Shown here: piece after piece, positions 11,138-23,604 of the stretch
Layout: each line of letters starts with the position of its first letter
Position numbering within the stretch: position 1 is the first letter of the stretch
From: Archegozetes longisetosus
Taxonomy: Eukaryota > Arthropoda > Arachnida > Sarcoptiformes > Trhypochthoniidae
Assembly: GCA_018873245.2 (NCBI GenBank)
Contig: JAEMBT020000009.1
Coordinates: 3,684,242 to 3,748,241 of the forward strand
Direction: 5' to 3'
Length of the DNA: 64,000 nt
Notes under the pieces: model-generated
The model's input: the letters and a program-made list of their open reading frames with translations, nothing else
Database searches by the model: none
What the model was told of the DNA's origin: nothing
Made by a program: the position numbers and the translations under genes

Positions 11138-12005
11138 GATGGAATCAGGGAAATCTGGAATTTCATATCTTCAAAAGAATATCCAATGGCGAAGAAATAA
11201 TTACATATCTAATGAATATATTCGCTTCCCGTCTGGTTGACAAAGGTCCAGCGAGGTCAGAGGTTACACTTGCCAATGGGGCTATTATTTAGATTGATCT
11301 CCAACTTACAACTTTACCCAAGTCTGTTGGCGTAGTGGTCAAGACGCTGACAGAGCAACCCTTGGGGAGCGGGTTCGAATCCCTCTGTGGCGTACTGCTT
11401 CCTTCTATCCAGGTAACACTGGACCGAGAGGGAAGAGAAGGCTCAGGGGGATCTTCGACGACCGCGGTCCTAAACCGAGGGACGTAACTCGATAGAGTCT
11501 GGTCTCTGAGACCACCAGACGACAGACTTGGAGTGCTCAGGTGTGTCCTCTTAAAACTGTGAAACCATCCTCGCTGCAATACCACTGAGTAAAAGCGGCG
11601 ACCCATGGCCTTAGTTGTGGGCTGTGCAGGGGGAACAACAAACAACAAAACAACAAACTTACAATTTTTTCGTATACAGCATGAAGTTGAGCTTCATTTT
11701 CATAACTTTAAGATTTTTTGTCTTTTTATTCTTGCAAATTGTTTATTTTGAAAGTCAAAATAAAGAAGTCAAATAAAATTTTCAAAAATTTCCAAATTAA
11801 TTTTAGTTTGATGCTACTTTCAAAAAAGTTATAAGAAAGAAGTCAATTTACAAATTGGTTCTACTGGTAATTGTAACCTCTGACCTCGCTGGGCCTTTGA
11901 CAACCAGATGGGAGGCGAATATATTCATTAGATCTATAATTGTTATTTCGTCATTAAATATAGTTTTAAAGATAGAAAATTTTGGTTTCCACTGTTCCAT
12001 CAAAT
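11138..12005. repeat. Foldback element interrupted by a SINE
   Basis: The arm 11138-11270 (CTAATGAATATATTCGCTTC, CAGCGAGGTCAGAGGTTACA) is inverted at about 11870-12005. The SINE at 11312-11655 sits in the loop. No coding capacity is recognisable. Confidence 0.65.
11312..11655 (+). mobile_element. tRNA-derived SINE
   Basis: The RNA polymerase III A box TGGCGTAGTGG is at 11328-11338 and the B box GGTTCGAATCC at 11372-11382, about 34 bp apart as in a tRNA. An unrelated GC-richer body and an (AACAA)n-type tail follow. The element is flanked by the 9-bp duplication AACTTACAA (11303-11311 and 11656-11664). The tail resembles the 3' end of the LINE at 12423, which may supply its retrotransposition machinery (inference). 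Confidence 0.85.
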
Positions 12006-12422
12006 ATTATTTGGAAGTATCTAATTTTTATATCAAGTTATCATTCATATGATTCCCGAGCTTTGATAAAATTCTTCATCTTTTACGCTCATGTAGGGGA
12101 GAGTGAAGTCCAAAAAAAAGTGATTTTAGAAATCAAAGTATGAATTATTCAAATGAATAATAGAGTCAATTTAACTACAGGGATTCTACGAACATTTTAC
12201 CCAGGGTGTATAGCAAAAGCCATTATTGGTACAAATATAAATTACATATCAAAATTATTAGTTATTTAAAACGAAATCGAGGTGTTTGTAAGTATCTTTA
12301 TATATTTCGTTATATTGAATTATATTATCGAATTTTGGGGGAATGATGTCTGACCTAGGAACTCTCCCAGTTTGAACATTTCAGAGCATTTCGGTACTAT
12401 AATTAAACATTATGTTGAAAAT

Positions 12423-12869
12423 CATTAAAAACTATTATGGCCCTCCCTTCAACGACATTCCCTTAATGGTAAGTGAAACGCACACAAACTTTACCCGAGC
12501 CTGCATAAGCTCCCTCTCCCCTAACAAAATACTTGGGCACACTCCGCCCGCAATAGACTCCTCAAAAAACAGTTTACCCCGTAAAGCACGCGTCGCTCTC
12601 TCCCAATTGCATTCTGGCTATTCCCCCTCCTCCGTGACTATCAATTCCGCATAATGAAAATAAATTCTAATCTTTGTCGTTTCTGTCATTCCTCCCCTGA
12701 AACTACCAAGCACATCTTTTCCCTCTGCCCTTCCCTTGCCGTCCTCCGCCATACCCATCAAATAGACTTCTATTCCCTGTGGAGAGCACCGGAACGAGCC
12801 GTGACGTTTCTTGAGGCCTCAGGGGTGCTGTGAGGTTCCATCACCACCCTAGAGGCAAACACAACAACA
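12423..12869 (+). mobile_element. 5'-truncated non-LTR retrotransposon (LINE) 3' end
   Basis: It encodes the C-terminal end of a Jockey/CR1-like polyprotein: LPRKARVALSQLHSGYSP, then after a frame change a Cys/His knuckle CRFCHSSPETTKHIFSLC and a short tail. It ends in ACAACAACAA. The flanking 16-bp duplication ACATTATGTTGAAAAT (12407-12422 and 12870-12885) proves a target-primed insertion. Dead copy. Confidence 0.85.
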
Positions 12870-13194
12870 ACATTATGTTGAAAATAAAATGTCAATAGTC
12901 TAGTTCTAACTGATTTTTCTCTGAAATCTTAAAATATCATGTTTCTGAAGTTTATACATCAATGGGAAAGAATACTGAACTTTTTGTTAAATTTATATGT
13001 TCATATCTTTCAAGAATTAATTCTACAGTAGCTGCTAATGAAAAACTTATTAGTTATTGATTATATACATTACTTCTGTTTTCAAATACTAATAAGTTGA
13101 CTTATAATTTATATTTGTATCTAATGTGATTTCTGTATAGCCCAGGTAAAAGGTTCGTCGCAACCCTGTATCTATTCCTAGAAATCGAACGAAA

Positions 13195-13795
13195 TAAGCC
13201 AACTGGATGAATCCGGGTTGATGGGTCTAAAGAGTCTCGATCTCCCATCCTCAAGTGTGATATATCATTGGATTCAATTCATGGGGCTGAACGTTTTGAC
13301 ACCACACTTGACCACTTCCAATCTGAACCTGGCCACTTCTGGGCACCTAGACCTAACCACCTCGATAATGGATAAACCTGGCTTCACCAAGTTGTAACCC
13401 AAACCAAACCTGATTTGAACTAAGGTATAATAGATTAAGTCGCCAAGCGATCTAACCAATTCTTCCTTAGTTTATATCAGGCTTGTTTGAGTTACGACTT
13501 GAGAAATCTAGCTTTATCGATTACGAGGTACTAAACCAAGCAAAGACGCATATCTCAAGAACTACTTGTAATAATTGATCAAGTGAGGCATCAAATTACT
13601 CAGCTCGATATCTTGAGTCAAATGATATATGGCTTGGCGGGGTCAGCTACTCCAGTTGGGAGTTGACCAGAAGTGGTCAGGTGTAGTATCAAAATTTTCA
13701 AATCGACAAACTGAATCTAACTATGTATCACACTTAGGAGTAGGAGGTTGGGAAACCCCCTAGACCCATTAGCCAGGATTGACCCAGCCAGGTAA
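13195..13795. repeat. R1-family inverted-repeat element, full-length copy
   Basis: The ends CTGGATGAATCCGGGTTGAT and (inverted) CCTGGCTGGGTCAATCCTGG continue into arms of about 100 bp. Relatives lie at 3175-3430 and 44066-44537. Non-coding. Confidence 0.6.
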
Positions 13796-14167
13796 TTGTT
13801 TCTGAAGTAATAATCGGAGCAAAAAATTAACTATATGAATATCTATTTAAAGCCTAAGAACTGATTAAATCGTACTTTTGTATAAACCAGAATAACTTAT
13901 TTGCGCCTAGATTGACGTCCGAAGCTCCAATTATATACAAGGGTACTCTAAAGTTTTTATAATAGATGATACTTGGTGCATGTATTTAAAAGTTTTCAAA
14001 GTCCAAATATTTATTAGCATTTCCTAAGTTTATGCATCGAATCTCATTTGATTGTCTCTAGTCGTTTAGGTTCTGTGATAATTGAAATCACATGATTAGT
14101 TAAAAAGTTATAGCCTAATACAATCATCACTCTTACATATGGAAAAAGTTTTCGCCAATTTCCGACC

Positions 14168-14267
14168 CTTAATAAATAGTGTTCCGACTTGAACTTTTTA
14201 AATTATTATACTAGGTTATGTGCTACTACAAAAACTATAATGAGCTACTCGGAACACTATTTATTAA
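14168..14267. repeat. 100-bp hairpin
   Basis: CTTAATAAATAGTGTTCCGA and its exact reverse complement TCGGAACACTATTTATTAAG flank about 60 bp. It could be a very short MITE. Confidence 0.6.
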
Positions 14268-14405
14268 GCGTTGAGTTTATTGATTGAATATTTTCAATCT
14301 TTAGAAAACTTACTTAACAACAACAAAACATAAGTTTAATGCTATCATTAAATACACCTTGATGCTTTGACTCAACGTACCAAATTTCATAATTCTATGT
14401 TTAAT

Positions 14406-15806
14406 AGTTTTGAGGGTTGGCTTTTACTTTTGTGTGAAGCTGGGGAAACCATTACATATCTATATATTTATTATCAGCATGACTTGACAAGCAAAAAAGT
14501 CTCAAGCCACACCCACCTCCGCCCACTTCTAAGCTCCGCCCAACAAAAAAATTTTTAGCCATACACACCAAAATTATCTTAAATTTTTATCTAAATGTAC
14601 TGTTTAAAAATATGCAAGCGGATCCTCAAAATTCCGTCTGTGGGCGGAGTTATAAACGTTCAAAGTTCGATTTTTCAAAACTTTGACTGGCTTTTACTTT
14701 CCGTAAAGCTGGTGTAGCAATTACATTTATATATATTTGTTATCAGCATTACATGACAAATAAAATTCTCAAGCCACGCCTACATCCGACCATTTTTAAG
14801 CTCCACCCACCAAAAAAATTTTAAGCCACACCCACCAAAATTTTCTTAAATTTCTATCTAAACATACTATTTAAGAATATGCAATCGGATTCTCAAAATT
14901 CCTTCTGTGGTTGAAGTTATCCATCCGCCTATGAGGACGTTTAGTGTATTTCTTGCGAATGAATATGTGTGAAATATAAAAATAAAATTACGAAATTTAT
15001 AAAATAAAAAATTGTGGTATTAAGTACTTAAATTGAAAATCTAAAATTTGATTAAATTTACTTTAAAATCCTAATAAATAAAATAGCAAATTAAAAAAAT
15101 GATTAGACTTACACTTAGAGTAAAACCACTGCGAGTAAAATTCACAAATAAATGTCTCACAGAAAACTGAATTTAAGACACTTATTTAAAAGATCAAAAC
15201 ACGTGTTGATGTATAGTAAGTAAATAAACATGAAAAACTAGACATAAATGATGTCCTAGTTACTATTGGAATATGGAAATTTTGAAAATTCATAACTTCA
15301 CCCACAGAAGGAATTTTGAGAATCCGATTGCATATTCTTAAATAGTATGTTTAGATAGAAATTTAAGAAAACTTTGGTGGGTGTGGCTTAAAACTTTTTG
15401 GTGGGTGGAGCTTAAAAATGGTCGGATGTAGGCGTGGATTGAGAATTTTATTTGTCATGTAATGCTGATAACAAATATATATAAATGTAATTGCTACACC
15501 AGCTTTACGGAAAGTAAAAGCCAGTCAAAGTTTTGAAAAATCGAACTTTGAACGTTTATAACTCCGCCCACAGAAGGAATTTTGAGGATCCGCTTGCATA
15601 TTTTTAAACAGTACATTTAGATAAAAATTTAAGATAAATTTGGTGGGTGTGGCTGAAAATTTTTTTGTTTGGCGGAGCTTAGAAGTGGGCGGAGGTGGGT
15701 GTGGCTTGAGACTTTTTTGCTTGTCAAGTCATGCTGATAATAAATATATAGATATGTAATGGTTTCCCCAGCTTCACACAAAAGTAAAAGCCAACCAGTT
15801 TTGAGA
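14406..15806. repeat. 1.4-kb foldback element with duplicated sub-arms
   Basis: The arm 14406-14935 is inverted at 15284-15806. Each arm holds two diverged tandem copies of a ~260-bp unit starting GGCTTTTACTTT and containing AGCCACACCCACC. The central ~350 bp is unrelated AT-rich DNA. No transposase is present. Confidence 0.8.
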
Positions 15807-16434
15807 TATGAGCTTTCAAAGTTTTAAGACTTTTTAGGTTTTTAGACCCTTTGCCATGAGATATGAAAAGATTTGTAGGTGCCATTATACTTCAGTTGAC
15901 CATCTCTATGTGTTGGTAAAGTCGGCAGGTCTAAACTAGACCGGGTGCCACTCACTATGGATGTCCGAACAACCACTTTAATTTTATAATTAGTAAATTT
16001 GGGTGTGATATAGATTTTTCTCGAAATCAATTGCAAACTTCTGTTTAAGCATACAGTCTGACCCTTTTATTGTCAACTCATCGGTGCACAAGATAATAGT
16101 TCCCTATAACCGGATTTGCCTATATCCGTACTGAGGCAAATTTAGCACCAGTTGTTCTAAACTACATGAAAGGTTTATTGTATTATAGTGACATACATTC
16201 AAATTAAATAAAATAATCAGTAATTTTTTTCTGTTTTAAAGTTTTGAATCTACTTTCGTAAATATCTGATTCTAATTTATCTATCAGTTTATGGCTTGAA
16301 TCCATACCATCACATTGAGTTATGTATTTCCTAATGTTAGATATAGCATTTAATGCTTCTATCATTTTAATCGGTTCTTCGCTTTCTTCTATTTCTAATT
16401 CATACTCGTCTGTGTCTTCAGAGTCTTCTAAATC

Positions 16435-16871
16435 TTAAATATTTTCGTTTCTATTATTAGTATCTGTAATATATTCCTCAGAAGTTGCGATTTGATTATC
16501 AAAATCAACATATTCGAGAAAATCTGCTCCTTCAATATCCATTTGACGAGTCAATTCATTCCAAACAGTAAAATCATAATCAGTTTCGATTGATGGTAAT
16601 TCTATATTACTCAATGTGAATTTAAAGCCAGATTTTGCGAAACAGTTTTTAATTGTCGTTTCAGAAACTTCATCCCACGACTGTTTTAACATAATTAAAG
16701 CTTCGTATAAATTGATATCTTTTACTGTTGGCTTAGCTTTGATTTCAAAAAGAGCTAATAGTTTTCTCACGAGTTTAACACGATATGAACATTTAACAGC
16801 ATGAATGACGCCCATATCCATTGGCTGAAGAACTGAAGTTGTATTCGGTGGTAAAAATATTAATTTAATAT

Positions 16872-16933
<62 letters not shown>

Positions 16934-17851
16934 AACAAATAGATGTGAAGGACAATTATCTAAAATAAGCGCTATTTTTCTATTTTGTTGAGCCATATCG
17001 TGATTAAGTTTCTTAAGAAATTCGTTGAAAATGTCACTTTTCATCCAAGAAGTCTCGTTATTACGATATATGAGTGGAAGAGTTTTCTTTCCACGAAAAC
17101 ATCGCGGCTCTCTTGCCTTTCCAACTACTATTGGCTTCAGTTTTTCATCGCCAGTCATATTAGCGCATATGAACACTGATATTCTTTCTTTACTTTTTTT
17201 TCCTGTTTTAAATTTTTTGTCTTTAATTTTATATGATTTGTTCGGTAGAATTCGCCAAAACAAACCAGATTCATCGCCATTAAATATGTTGTTTGGTTCG
17301 TAATCTTTTATTAATTCCGGAAGTTTATTATTAATCCAATCACCACTTATTCCTTCAGGTACTCCTCCTGACTCGCCATGAAATATCTCGAATATAACTG
17401 CATTTCTCTTTTTGAAGCGATCAATGAAACCATTAGAGCAGTTAAAGTCAACGTAGTTTAGATTTTTTGCGATTTCATTAGCCTTTTCTTTAAGTAGTAG
17501 AGTATTAATTGGCAAACCATTTGCATTACAACTAGAGATGAAGTCAATCAACATATTTTCTATGTCAGGATATTTTGCTTTTCGCAGTTTCTTTGCACGA
17601 GTTGATGTCGAACTCTCAAATTCCTTTACTATTAGTTCTCTGTTTTTCTTAATCTTTGAAATATTTGATGAATCTTTGATTTCATCATTGAATTCTTCGA
17701 TGATTTCTGAATAAGGAGTATTTTTATCTAATAATTTAATAATTTTATATTTCGTCTCTAATGTTATTGAATTCCTTTTACGTTTAGACGCATTTTTCTT
17801 TAAATTGGACGACATTTTCAGTTGTATTAATGTAAACAAATATTTTCTCAT
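16435..17851 (-). pseudogene. pogo/Tigger transposase, broken by a (CT)n microsatellite
   Basis: The N-terminal part (17851 to about 16933) has an HTH/CENP-B-like region (TLETKYKIIKLLDKN) and DDE residues in FNGDESGLFW and LILDNCPSH. The C-terminal part (16938-16435) continues in another frame with LPPNTTSVLQPMDMGVI, holding the third Asp. Between them a 60-bp AG/CT run (16873-16932) replaces the conserved link between NCPSH and LIFLPPNT and shifts the frame. All three catalytic Asp remain, so inactivation may be due to the microsatellite alone. Confidence 0.88.
16873..16932. repeat. (AG)30 microsatellite inside the transposase gene
   Basis: A 60-bp perfect dinucleotide run. On the minus strand it would encode Ser-Leu repeats. 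Confidence 0.95.
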
Positions 17852-18108
17852 GAAAACAAAGGATTAAAATGCTTACAGATTAAAAGTTTACAATTTGTAA
17901 CAAAACAGTTGCTTATAAACGGGCATTGCTAATGATATGTGTACTTTGAAAAGTGTTGGTAACAAACGGGTTTTGCTTTTAAAAGGGCTGCCTATATCCG
18001 AGCAGTTCAACATTAAAGAGCTCATAGGATCGAACGGTGATTGAGAAACTGCTTTCTTATAACCGGGATTGCTTTTAACCGAGTTGACAATAAAAGGGTC
18101 AGACTGTA

Positions 18109-18955
18109 TTTATTTTACACAATTTTTTCCAATAGAATACCAGTCATCTCATATTCAATTTCGTAATCATATTTGGCCCTAATCCATAAAATATTACAAT
18201 TTTACGCTCTATAAGAGTGAACGCAATATTAGATAATATGGTTATAAAGTAATAATTTGCTTTAACGACATAATTTTAATGTGTCCAAAAGCCACCAAGT
18301 GTTTAATAATGATCATATTCAAAGTTAGCTTTATTTCTATCTAATTTGTAGATCTTTAGACCCTTTAATGAAAGTAAAATTAATGTACTTGATAAATCAT
18401 AAGTTATAATAATGTTTTTCTTATAAAAGTTAACAATCCATAAAAATAGTAGGAAAATGTGAGTTTATGTTCTGAATTGCTTGAGTTCAGAATATGTTAC
18501 GGAAACGTGATATAAAGTTTCAACCTATTTTAAATCTAATTGGTTGTTCTCGTTGATCAATCCAAGAAAAATTCAGTGACAATAAATAGAGTTTCCAGTC
18601 TCTAAAATTTTTTTACATAATTTCACAAAGATAATTTTACTACAAAAATAATTTGAATGAAGAACTTTGATTCAAGAGAAAATAAAATAATTATATGGTG
18701 ATAGTAGAACTTAAATTGAAGTTTATTTAAGATGAGGTTTTGTGAGCATAACAAATATAAAACTGTCGAATCTATTTGATAACTTGAAATTAGTCATTTC
18801 TATTACAATAGATGAATACATTGTAGATATAGCAATAAATTGGAATCCTCACTTGACAGATCGTCTGAGCTTTAGACGTATATTCGCTTTGTGCTGCCTC
18901 TGGTAAATTTTCAATTTCAAGTTTGACAATACATCTCGAGTTGTTCATTTATTAC
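18109..18955. other. Intergenic, no gene seen; duplicated at 52990-53052 and 53930-54650
   Basis: The AT-rich sequence from about 18126 (AATACCAGTCATCTCATATT) is repeated with divergence downstream of gene 3, split there by a hAT element. It is a marker of the segmental duplication. Confidence 0.55.
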
Positions 18956-19147
18956 TAGAGCATTGACAAAAGTCGATTAGGAAAGTTGAAAAAAGTCGAC
19001 TATGATAGTCAACTAAAAAAGTTGGAAAAAAGTTGACTAAATAAACTCAAATAAAAGTAAAAAAAGTTAAGAAAAGCTCAATGAAATTTTTTTATAAATG
19101 AATTTTAAATAATTAGTAACCTTTTATGATCATAACATGTAATTACT

Positions 19148-20623
19148 TTAATTTAAACGAAAATATTTTGCATTACAATGTGACACATAATAGTACTTGA
19201 GGTTATTCTCTTCAAAAGACAATCTTCGGTCACCCAAAATATTTTTATGCAAAGAAAAACTTCTTTCAACATTACAGTTAGTAATTGGAGAGAATTTGAA
19301 GGAAGCAATTTCTTCAGGAGACAAATGTGGCTCTAATTGAGTTTCTGGGGCACCATTCAAAACATCATTAATTGATTTAATTTTCATATATCCCTTATTC
19401 TTATCTAAGACATTTTTGAACTTTTTCAAAGCCAATTTAGATGGCTTTCCCTTTGATTTTTGCAATTGATTCAAAATTGATTGGACCAAATCGAGACTGT
19501 CTAAAAGTAACATATCTTCAGTTTCCAACTTTTTAGTAACTTCAGCTAAACAATTGAAATTTGCGCAAATATATGCTAAATCATTCTCAATACAAGATTT
19601 TCTGAATAAGCCCTTTAACTCTTCAATAAATACAGACTCTTCTGAGTCAAGTAAATTAACGAAATCTCGAAAACTCGCTTAATACTTAGCGTAATATTCA
19701 ACCGCATTGAGCCAAGAACCCCATCGAGTCTTCACTGGTTGCGGTGGCAAAGGAATATCACCATATTTTTCTTTAAAGAGTTGTCTCCGATTTTGTGATT
19801 TAACAAAAATTTTCTTCCCACAAGAGACCAAACGATCGACTAGTCTATACATTGTCATAATTTGTTCGCAAACATTATGGAGCGCGTGAGCCATACATGT
19901 TAAATGAATCAATTTTGGAAAAATATTTCTCAATGCCTTACCAGCGAGTTTCATATAAGCAGCCGCATCGCTCAAGAACAACAATACTTTAAGATATTGT
20001 ATGCCTTCAGGCCACAAAATCAACAGAGCATTATTGACACATTGAACAATTGCGAAACTATCTGCCTTTTTTATAAATTCCATATTCAAGACAAACTTAG
20101 AGTTTTTTTCTTTATCCATATTCAAGGACACAACTATCACGCTAACCACATAACGGCCCATACAATCAGTAGTCTCATCAACAGGTATCCAAATATATTC
20201 TTCACTCAACTTTTCACGAATAGAAGATATTACGCTATTGTAAACATTTTTCAAATGATATCTCCACAGAGTTGATGGATCTGGAGCTTTGAATTGCGTA
20301 TACTTTTCTACAAAAGCTTTGAATTCTGGTATCAAAAGTCTATAAAATGGTATATTAGTCGAAACCAAGAATTGGCATAAATCTGAATTAAATTCATTTT
20401 GATTATAAACTGAAGTTTCACCAGTCAATATTTTTCCAGAAATGAATGTTTGCATAGATCTTTGATGTTTTGGGGTTTTCAAATGCTGTTTTGCGTGAGA
20501 TTTCGATTCACCTTTTAATGTCGTTTCAAAAGATTTACAATATAACTTATCGGTTTGAATATCCAATACATCTCCAAATTCTCTAATATATATTTTGAAT
20601 CTAGATATTTTGTCTTTTGGCAT
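19148..20623 (-). pseudogene. hAT-family transposase with one internal stop
   Basis: One frame of 492 codons is broken only by a TAA at 19679-19681. It starts MPKDKISRF. It has a degenerate zinc-finger-like segment (HAKQHLKTPKH), then VDETTDCMGRYV, LTCMAHALHN and TRWGSWLNA, all typical of hAT proteins of the CGGBP1/ZBED-like type. After the stop the hAT C-terminal dimerisation region follows (CNVERSFSLHKNILGDRR). With a single lesion it is either recently dead or carries an assembly error. Confidence 0.85.
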
Positions 20624-20732
20624 ATTTCAAATGATTAATTAATTAATTGATTTTCAATTGAAATGACACATTGAAAATGTTCGTTATTGTGTTATTAATT
20701 AAAACATGTCTACGTATTTATCTATATGTATA

Positions 20733-21252
20733 AGGTTGGAGAGAAATGAATGACGTATTTGATCACAAAATTCAAATAAACTTTATTAATAAGATATAAA
20801 TATCAAAGTCTAATATCAGCCCCATGTTTCGACTTGATTGGCGAGGCTCAGACTCCACTAGAGCTTTCAGCTCGTCATCATCCAACTCTTGAGGTCGACC
20901 AGAACCAGGTCGATTCTCCAGGTCAAAACCGCCTGATCGAAACCTGTCAAACCAACGTTGACACGTGCGGACCTTTAATACATCACCATATGTATCGGTG
21001 ATATTCTTGGTGGCAACCGTTGCATTATTACCACGCTTAAACTGATACAACATACAATGTCTAATATGCTGTCATCGAAAGACATGGCTCAAATCGAAAT
21101 CAAATCACAATTATAAAATAATTTAATAGAAATAAAGACTCATATTAAATGTATTTATTCACAAAACAAAAGATATGTAAACAATTTCTAAGTGTATTTT
21201 TGAACCATTCTAATATACGTACCAAAAAACGACATTCATTTCTCTCCAACCT
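20733..21252 (-). mobile_element. 520-bp deleted mariner nested in the hAT element
   Basis: Perfect ends AGGTTGGAGAGAAATGAATG and its reverse complement, flanked by TA. The frame 20772-21053 encodes only the mariner HTH part (VRTCQRWFDRFRSGGFDLEN, GSGRPQELDDDELKALVE). The catalytic domain is deleted. Confidence 0.88.
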
Positions 21253-21454
21253 TATACTACGATTAAGGGTCAAAAAAAGTCAATAAAAGGCTAAAAAGTC
21301 GAAAATGAGCTAAAAGTTAATTTTAGTCATTTTTGACTTTTTACAACTTTTTAACATTAAAAGTCAAAGTCAATGCTATATTTATTACTCATTTGATGGA
21401 CTTATGTATGCATACTTTGATTGGTTGAACGCATTTAAACGTGTATACGTGCAG

Positions 21455-22073
21455 TGCATTGAAATGGCATTCTTCCAATATGTGATCTGAAATGAGGTCG
21501 TGATCTGAACATAATATGACTAATATATAATCGAAATGAGTCAAAACTATAAATAAGATTCAAATTTTGTTGAATTCATTTATTGAAAAATGTTTATTAA
21601 AAAAATGCTGTTTAAGAAATTAAGAGTCCGCTTATATCTTCGATTAGGCACATGAAGGTACTATCTCGTGGGTTAACTGAACGACACCGAACTCAACTAA
21701 ATGCTGGGGTAGTAATTCTGGAGTAAACAGAACGTACAATTTTCTGATGATCTGATGGCAAAAGTTTACGATCTTTAAAAAAATTAAACAGTTGTTTCCT
21801 CAGTTGACATAATTTGATAAAAATTTTGAGCTAACATTTTTATGCTACTTAACTAACTAATAAACGTTAAACTAATTAAGACTGGGTATAAATGCAATAC
21901 TTTAACTTACGAATATGTTATTTATTATGATTAAAAATGTTTATTAGGTCATTTATTATTCATATAATGTTATATTGCATGTCAAAGTTTAGAAAGTATC
22001 ACAGATCACATATTGGAGTGTAAAAAGTTTACCAGATCACATATTGGAAAAATGCCCATTGAAATATAATGCA
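21455..22073. mobile_element. MITE-like inverted-repeat element
   Basis: GCATTGAAATGGCATTCTTC...CAATATGTGATCTG at the left is inverted at 22033-22073 (CAGATCACATATTGGAAAAA). Non-coding interior. Confidence 0.5.
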
Positions 22074-23604
22074 AAGGTATTTCTGATACCTATGTTAACC
22101 GCTTTTGCTGACGCCTAGGATTTTAATTTCCTTTATTAACTGAAAAGCTCAAACGATAAAAATTCCAAATCGTCTCAATCACAATGACTATATATCTGAA
22201 ATGAGAAACTTGTTTAAGACTTCAACTGAAAATTAGGTTGAAAGGTATCTCTTATTTTAAAAAATGTTTGAATCGGTTCTAGAGTCCGTTTTTTAAAAAC
22301 TAAACTCAGATTTTACAGTTAAACTATGTTGCTTTTGAAAATGTGAATCAAAAGTGAAATCGCTTACTCATTGACCATAATTTGAATGTTTCAAAATAAA
22401 CATTAATAATGAACTATAATCTTACAAAGCTTATTCCAGAACTGTAAGCCTACAAAGTAGTTTATATGTGTAAAAATAAATTTGATTCAATTCTAAAAAT
22501 AGTCGCATTGGTCGGCCCAGTTTTACCAAATTTTTTCAAAAAATTCAGTTCTAACTTTATCAGAAGATTTAGTTAATAAATGAGTTTTCAAAACAAAAAT
22601 TCTTTCTTCTGTTGTGAACATTATTTTTATGATTAAAGGTGTTTTAATTCAAAATCAATGACTAAGTGATCAAATTTTGTTTTATGTGTTTTAAACTTAC
22701 TCATTAGTAAGTTCCGATTCATGAGTAATAATAAAAAAATTGTTATAAGGATTTGAGTTTAGTTTTTTTAAAAAATGGACAGTATAACAGAAAATGGATT
22801 CAGAAAGTAATGAGTATACGACTTGATGAACGAGAGAAATGCATGTAACACTATCAAATGATACAAAAATTTAAGTAGAATTTTGCTCAAAAAACCCTTT
22901 TTATTTTTATATAACATTTAGTTTGATACCGATTGCATTCAATGTGAGAAGCGAAATCTCAGCGAATTAGGAGTTACCGAACTAAACAATTACATTTCCC
23001 TTATTTTGAATTCTATCCTTGGGTTATACGTTAGTGTAAGAGTAAGAATTAGAAAATATCTGAAATAGTTCTAAATTTATTTGAATGTAAGACTTGTGTT
23101 AGTTCTTAATATTAACTGTATTGACATCAGTGAGTCTTACGAAATACTACGCGTAGAAGTAAAAGAGAAGTATAAAGTTCTCGATCATTTTTTTGCTTTA
23201 ATGATGTATATAATTGTTGCGATTAATAGAATAGATGAATGAGAGTATGATTTCGCACCTGTAACTCATTTATAAAAAAAGAAAATGATAAAAAATGAAA
23301 AATAATGTTTAAAAGTAGTGAAATTATAATCTTTTTCAATAAATGTCTGGAAAGAAATTATTTGAAGTGCTCTTTTATTTGCACATTATATCTGTTAATT
23401 TTTATGATAAGTGATCAAAAGATTAATGTTAGTATTGACAGGTTATGGGTAGCATTGCAGTTCGCTGTTTGCACCTCGTTCTGGTTGAGGTGTTCCCTAT
23501 CTTTTATTGTAGTTGATACTACTTTATAAAGTAGAGGGCATGATTCCCATTCATTTATAGTTATTAATGAAAAATTTCAAAGTTTAAATCAGACGATAAT
23601 ATTA
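22074..23604. other. Intergenic, nothing recognised
   Basis: AT-rich, no convincing gene. The part 23080-23440 is a diverged duplicate of 54730-54870 and 56150-56340. Confidence 0.5.

Larger units (their letters stand above)
16054..18106 (-). mobile_element. pogo/Tigger-type DNA transposon, TA-flanked
   Basis: Terminal repeats CAGTCTGACCCTTTTATTGT and ACAATAAAAGGGTCAGACTG lie at the exact ends, flanked by TA (16052-16053, 18107-18108). It carries a pogo-like transposase that is frameshifted. The 2,053-bp length fits the family. Confidence 0.9.
18956..21380 (-). mobile_element. hAT transposon with 8-bp target-site duplication
   Basis: Ends TAGAGCATTGAC and GTCAATGCTATA (inverted, 11 of 12), flanked by TTTATTAC (18948-18955 and 21381-21388). 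Length 2,425 bp. It carries one hAT transposase frame and has a deleted mariner inserted in its 5' flank. Confidence 0.88.

Noticed and set aside
11325..11395. tRNA gene
   Set aside because: A and B boxes are present, but the body has no paired acceptor stem, continues into a 340-bp element and is flanked by a target duplication, so it is a SINE.
16871..16938. Ser-Leu repeat protein
   Set aside because: Translation of the (CT)n microsatellite inside a broken transposase.
20772..21053. Complete mariner transposase
   Set aside because: Only the HTH half remains; no catalytic Asp motifs lie between the terminal repeats.
23305..23529. Small plus-strand gene (74 codons)
   Set aside because: Not conserved in frame in the duplicate at 56.2-56.35 kb, and no domain or clear signal is seen.
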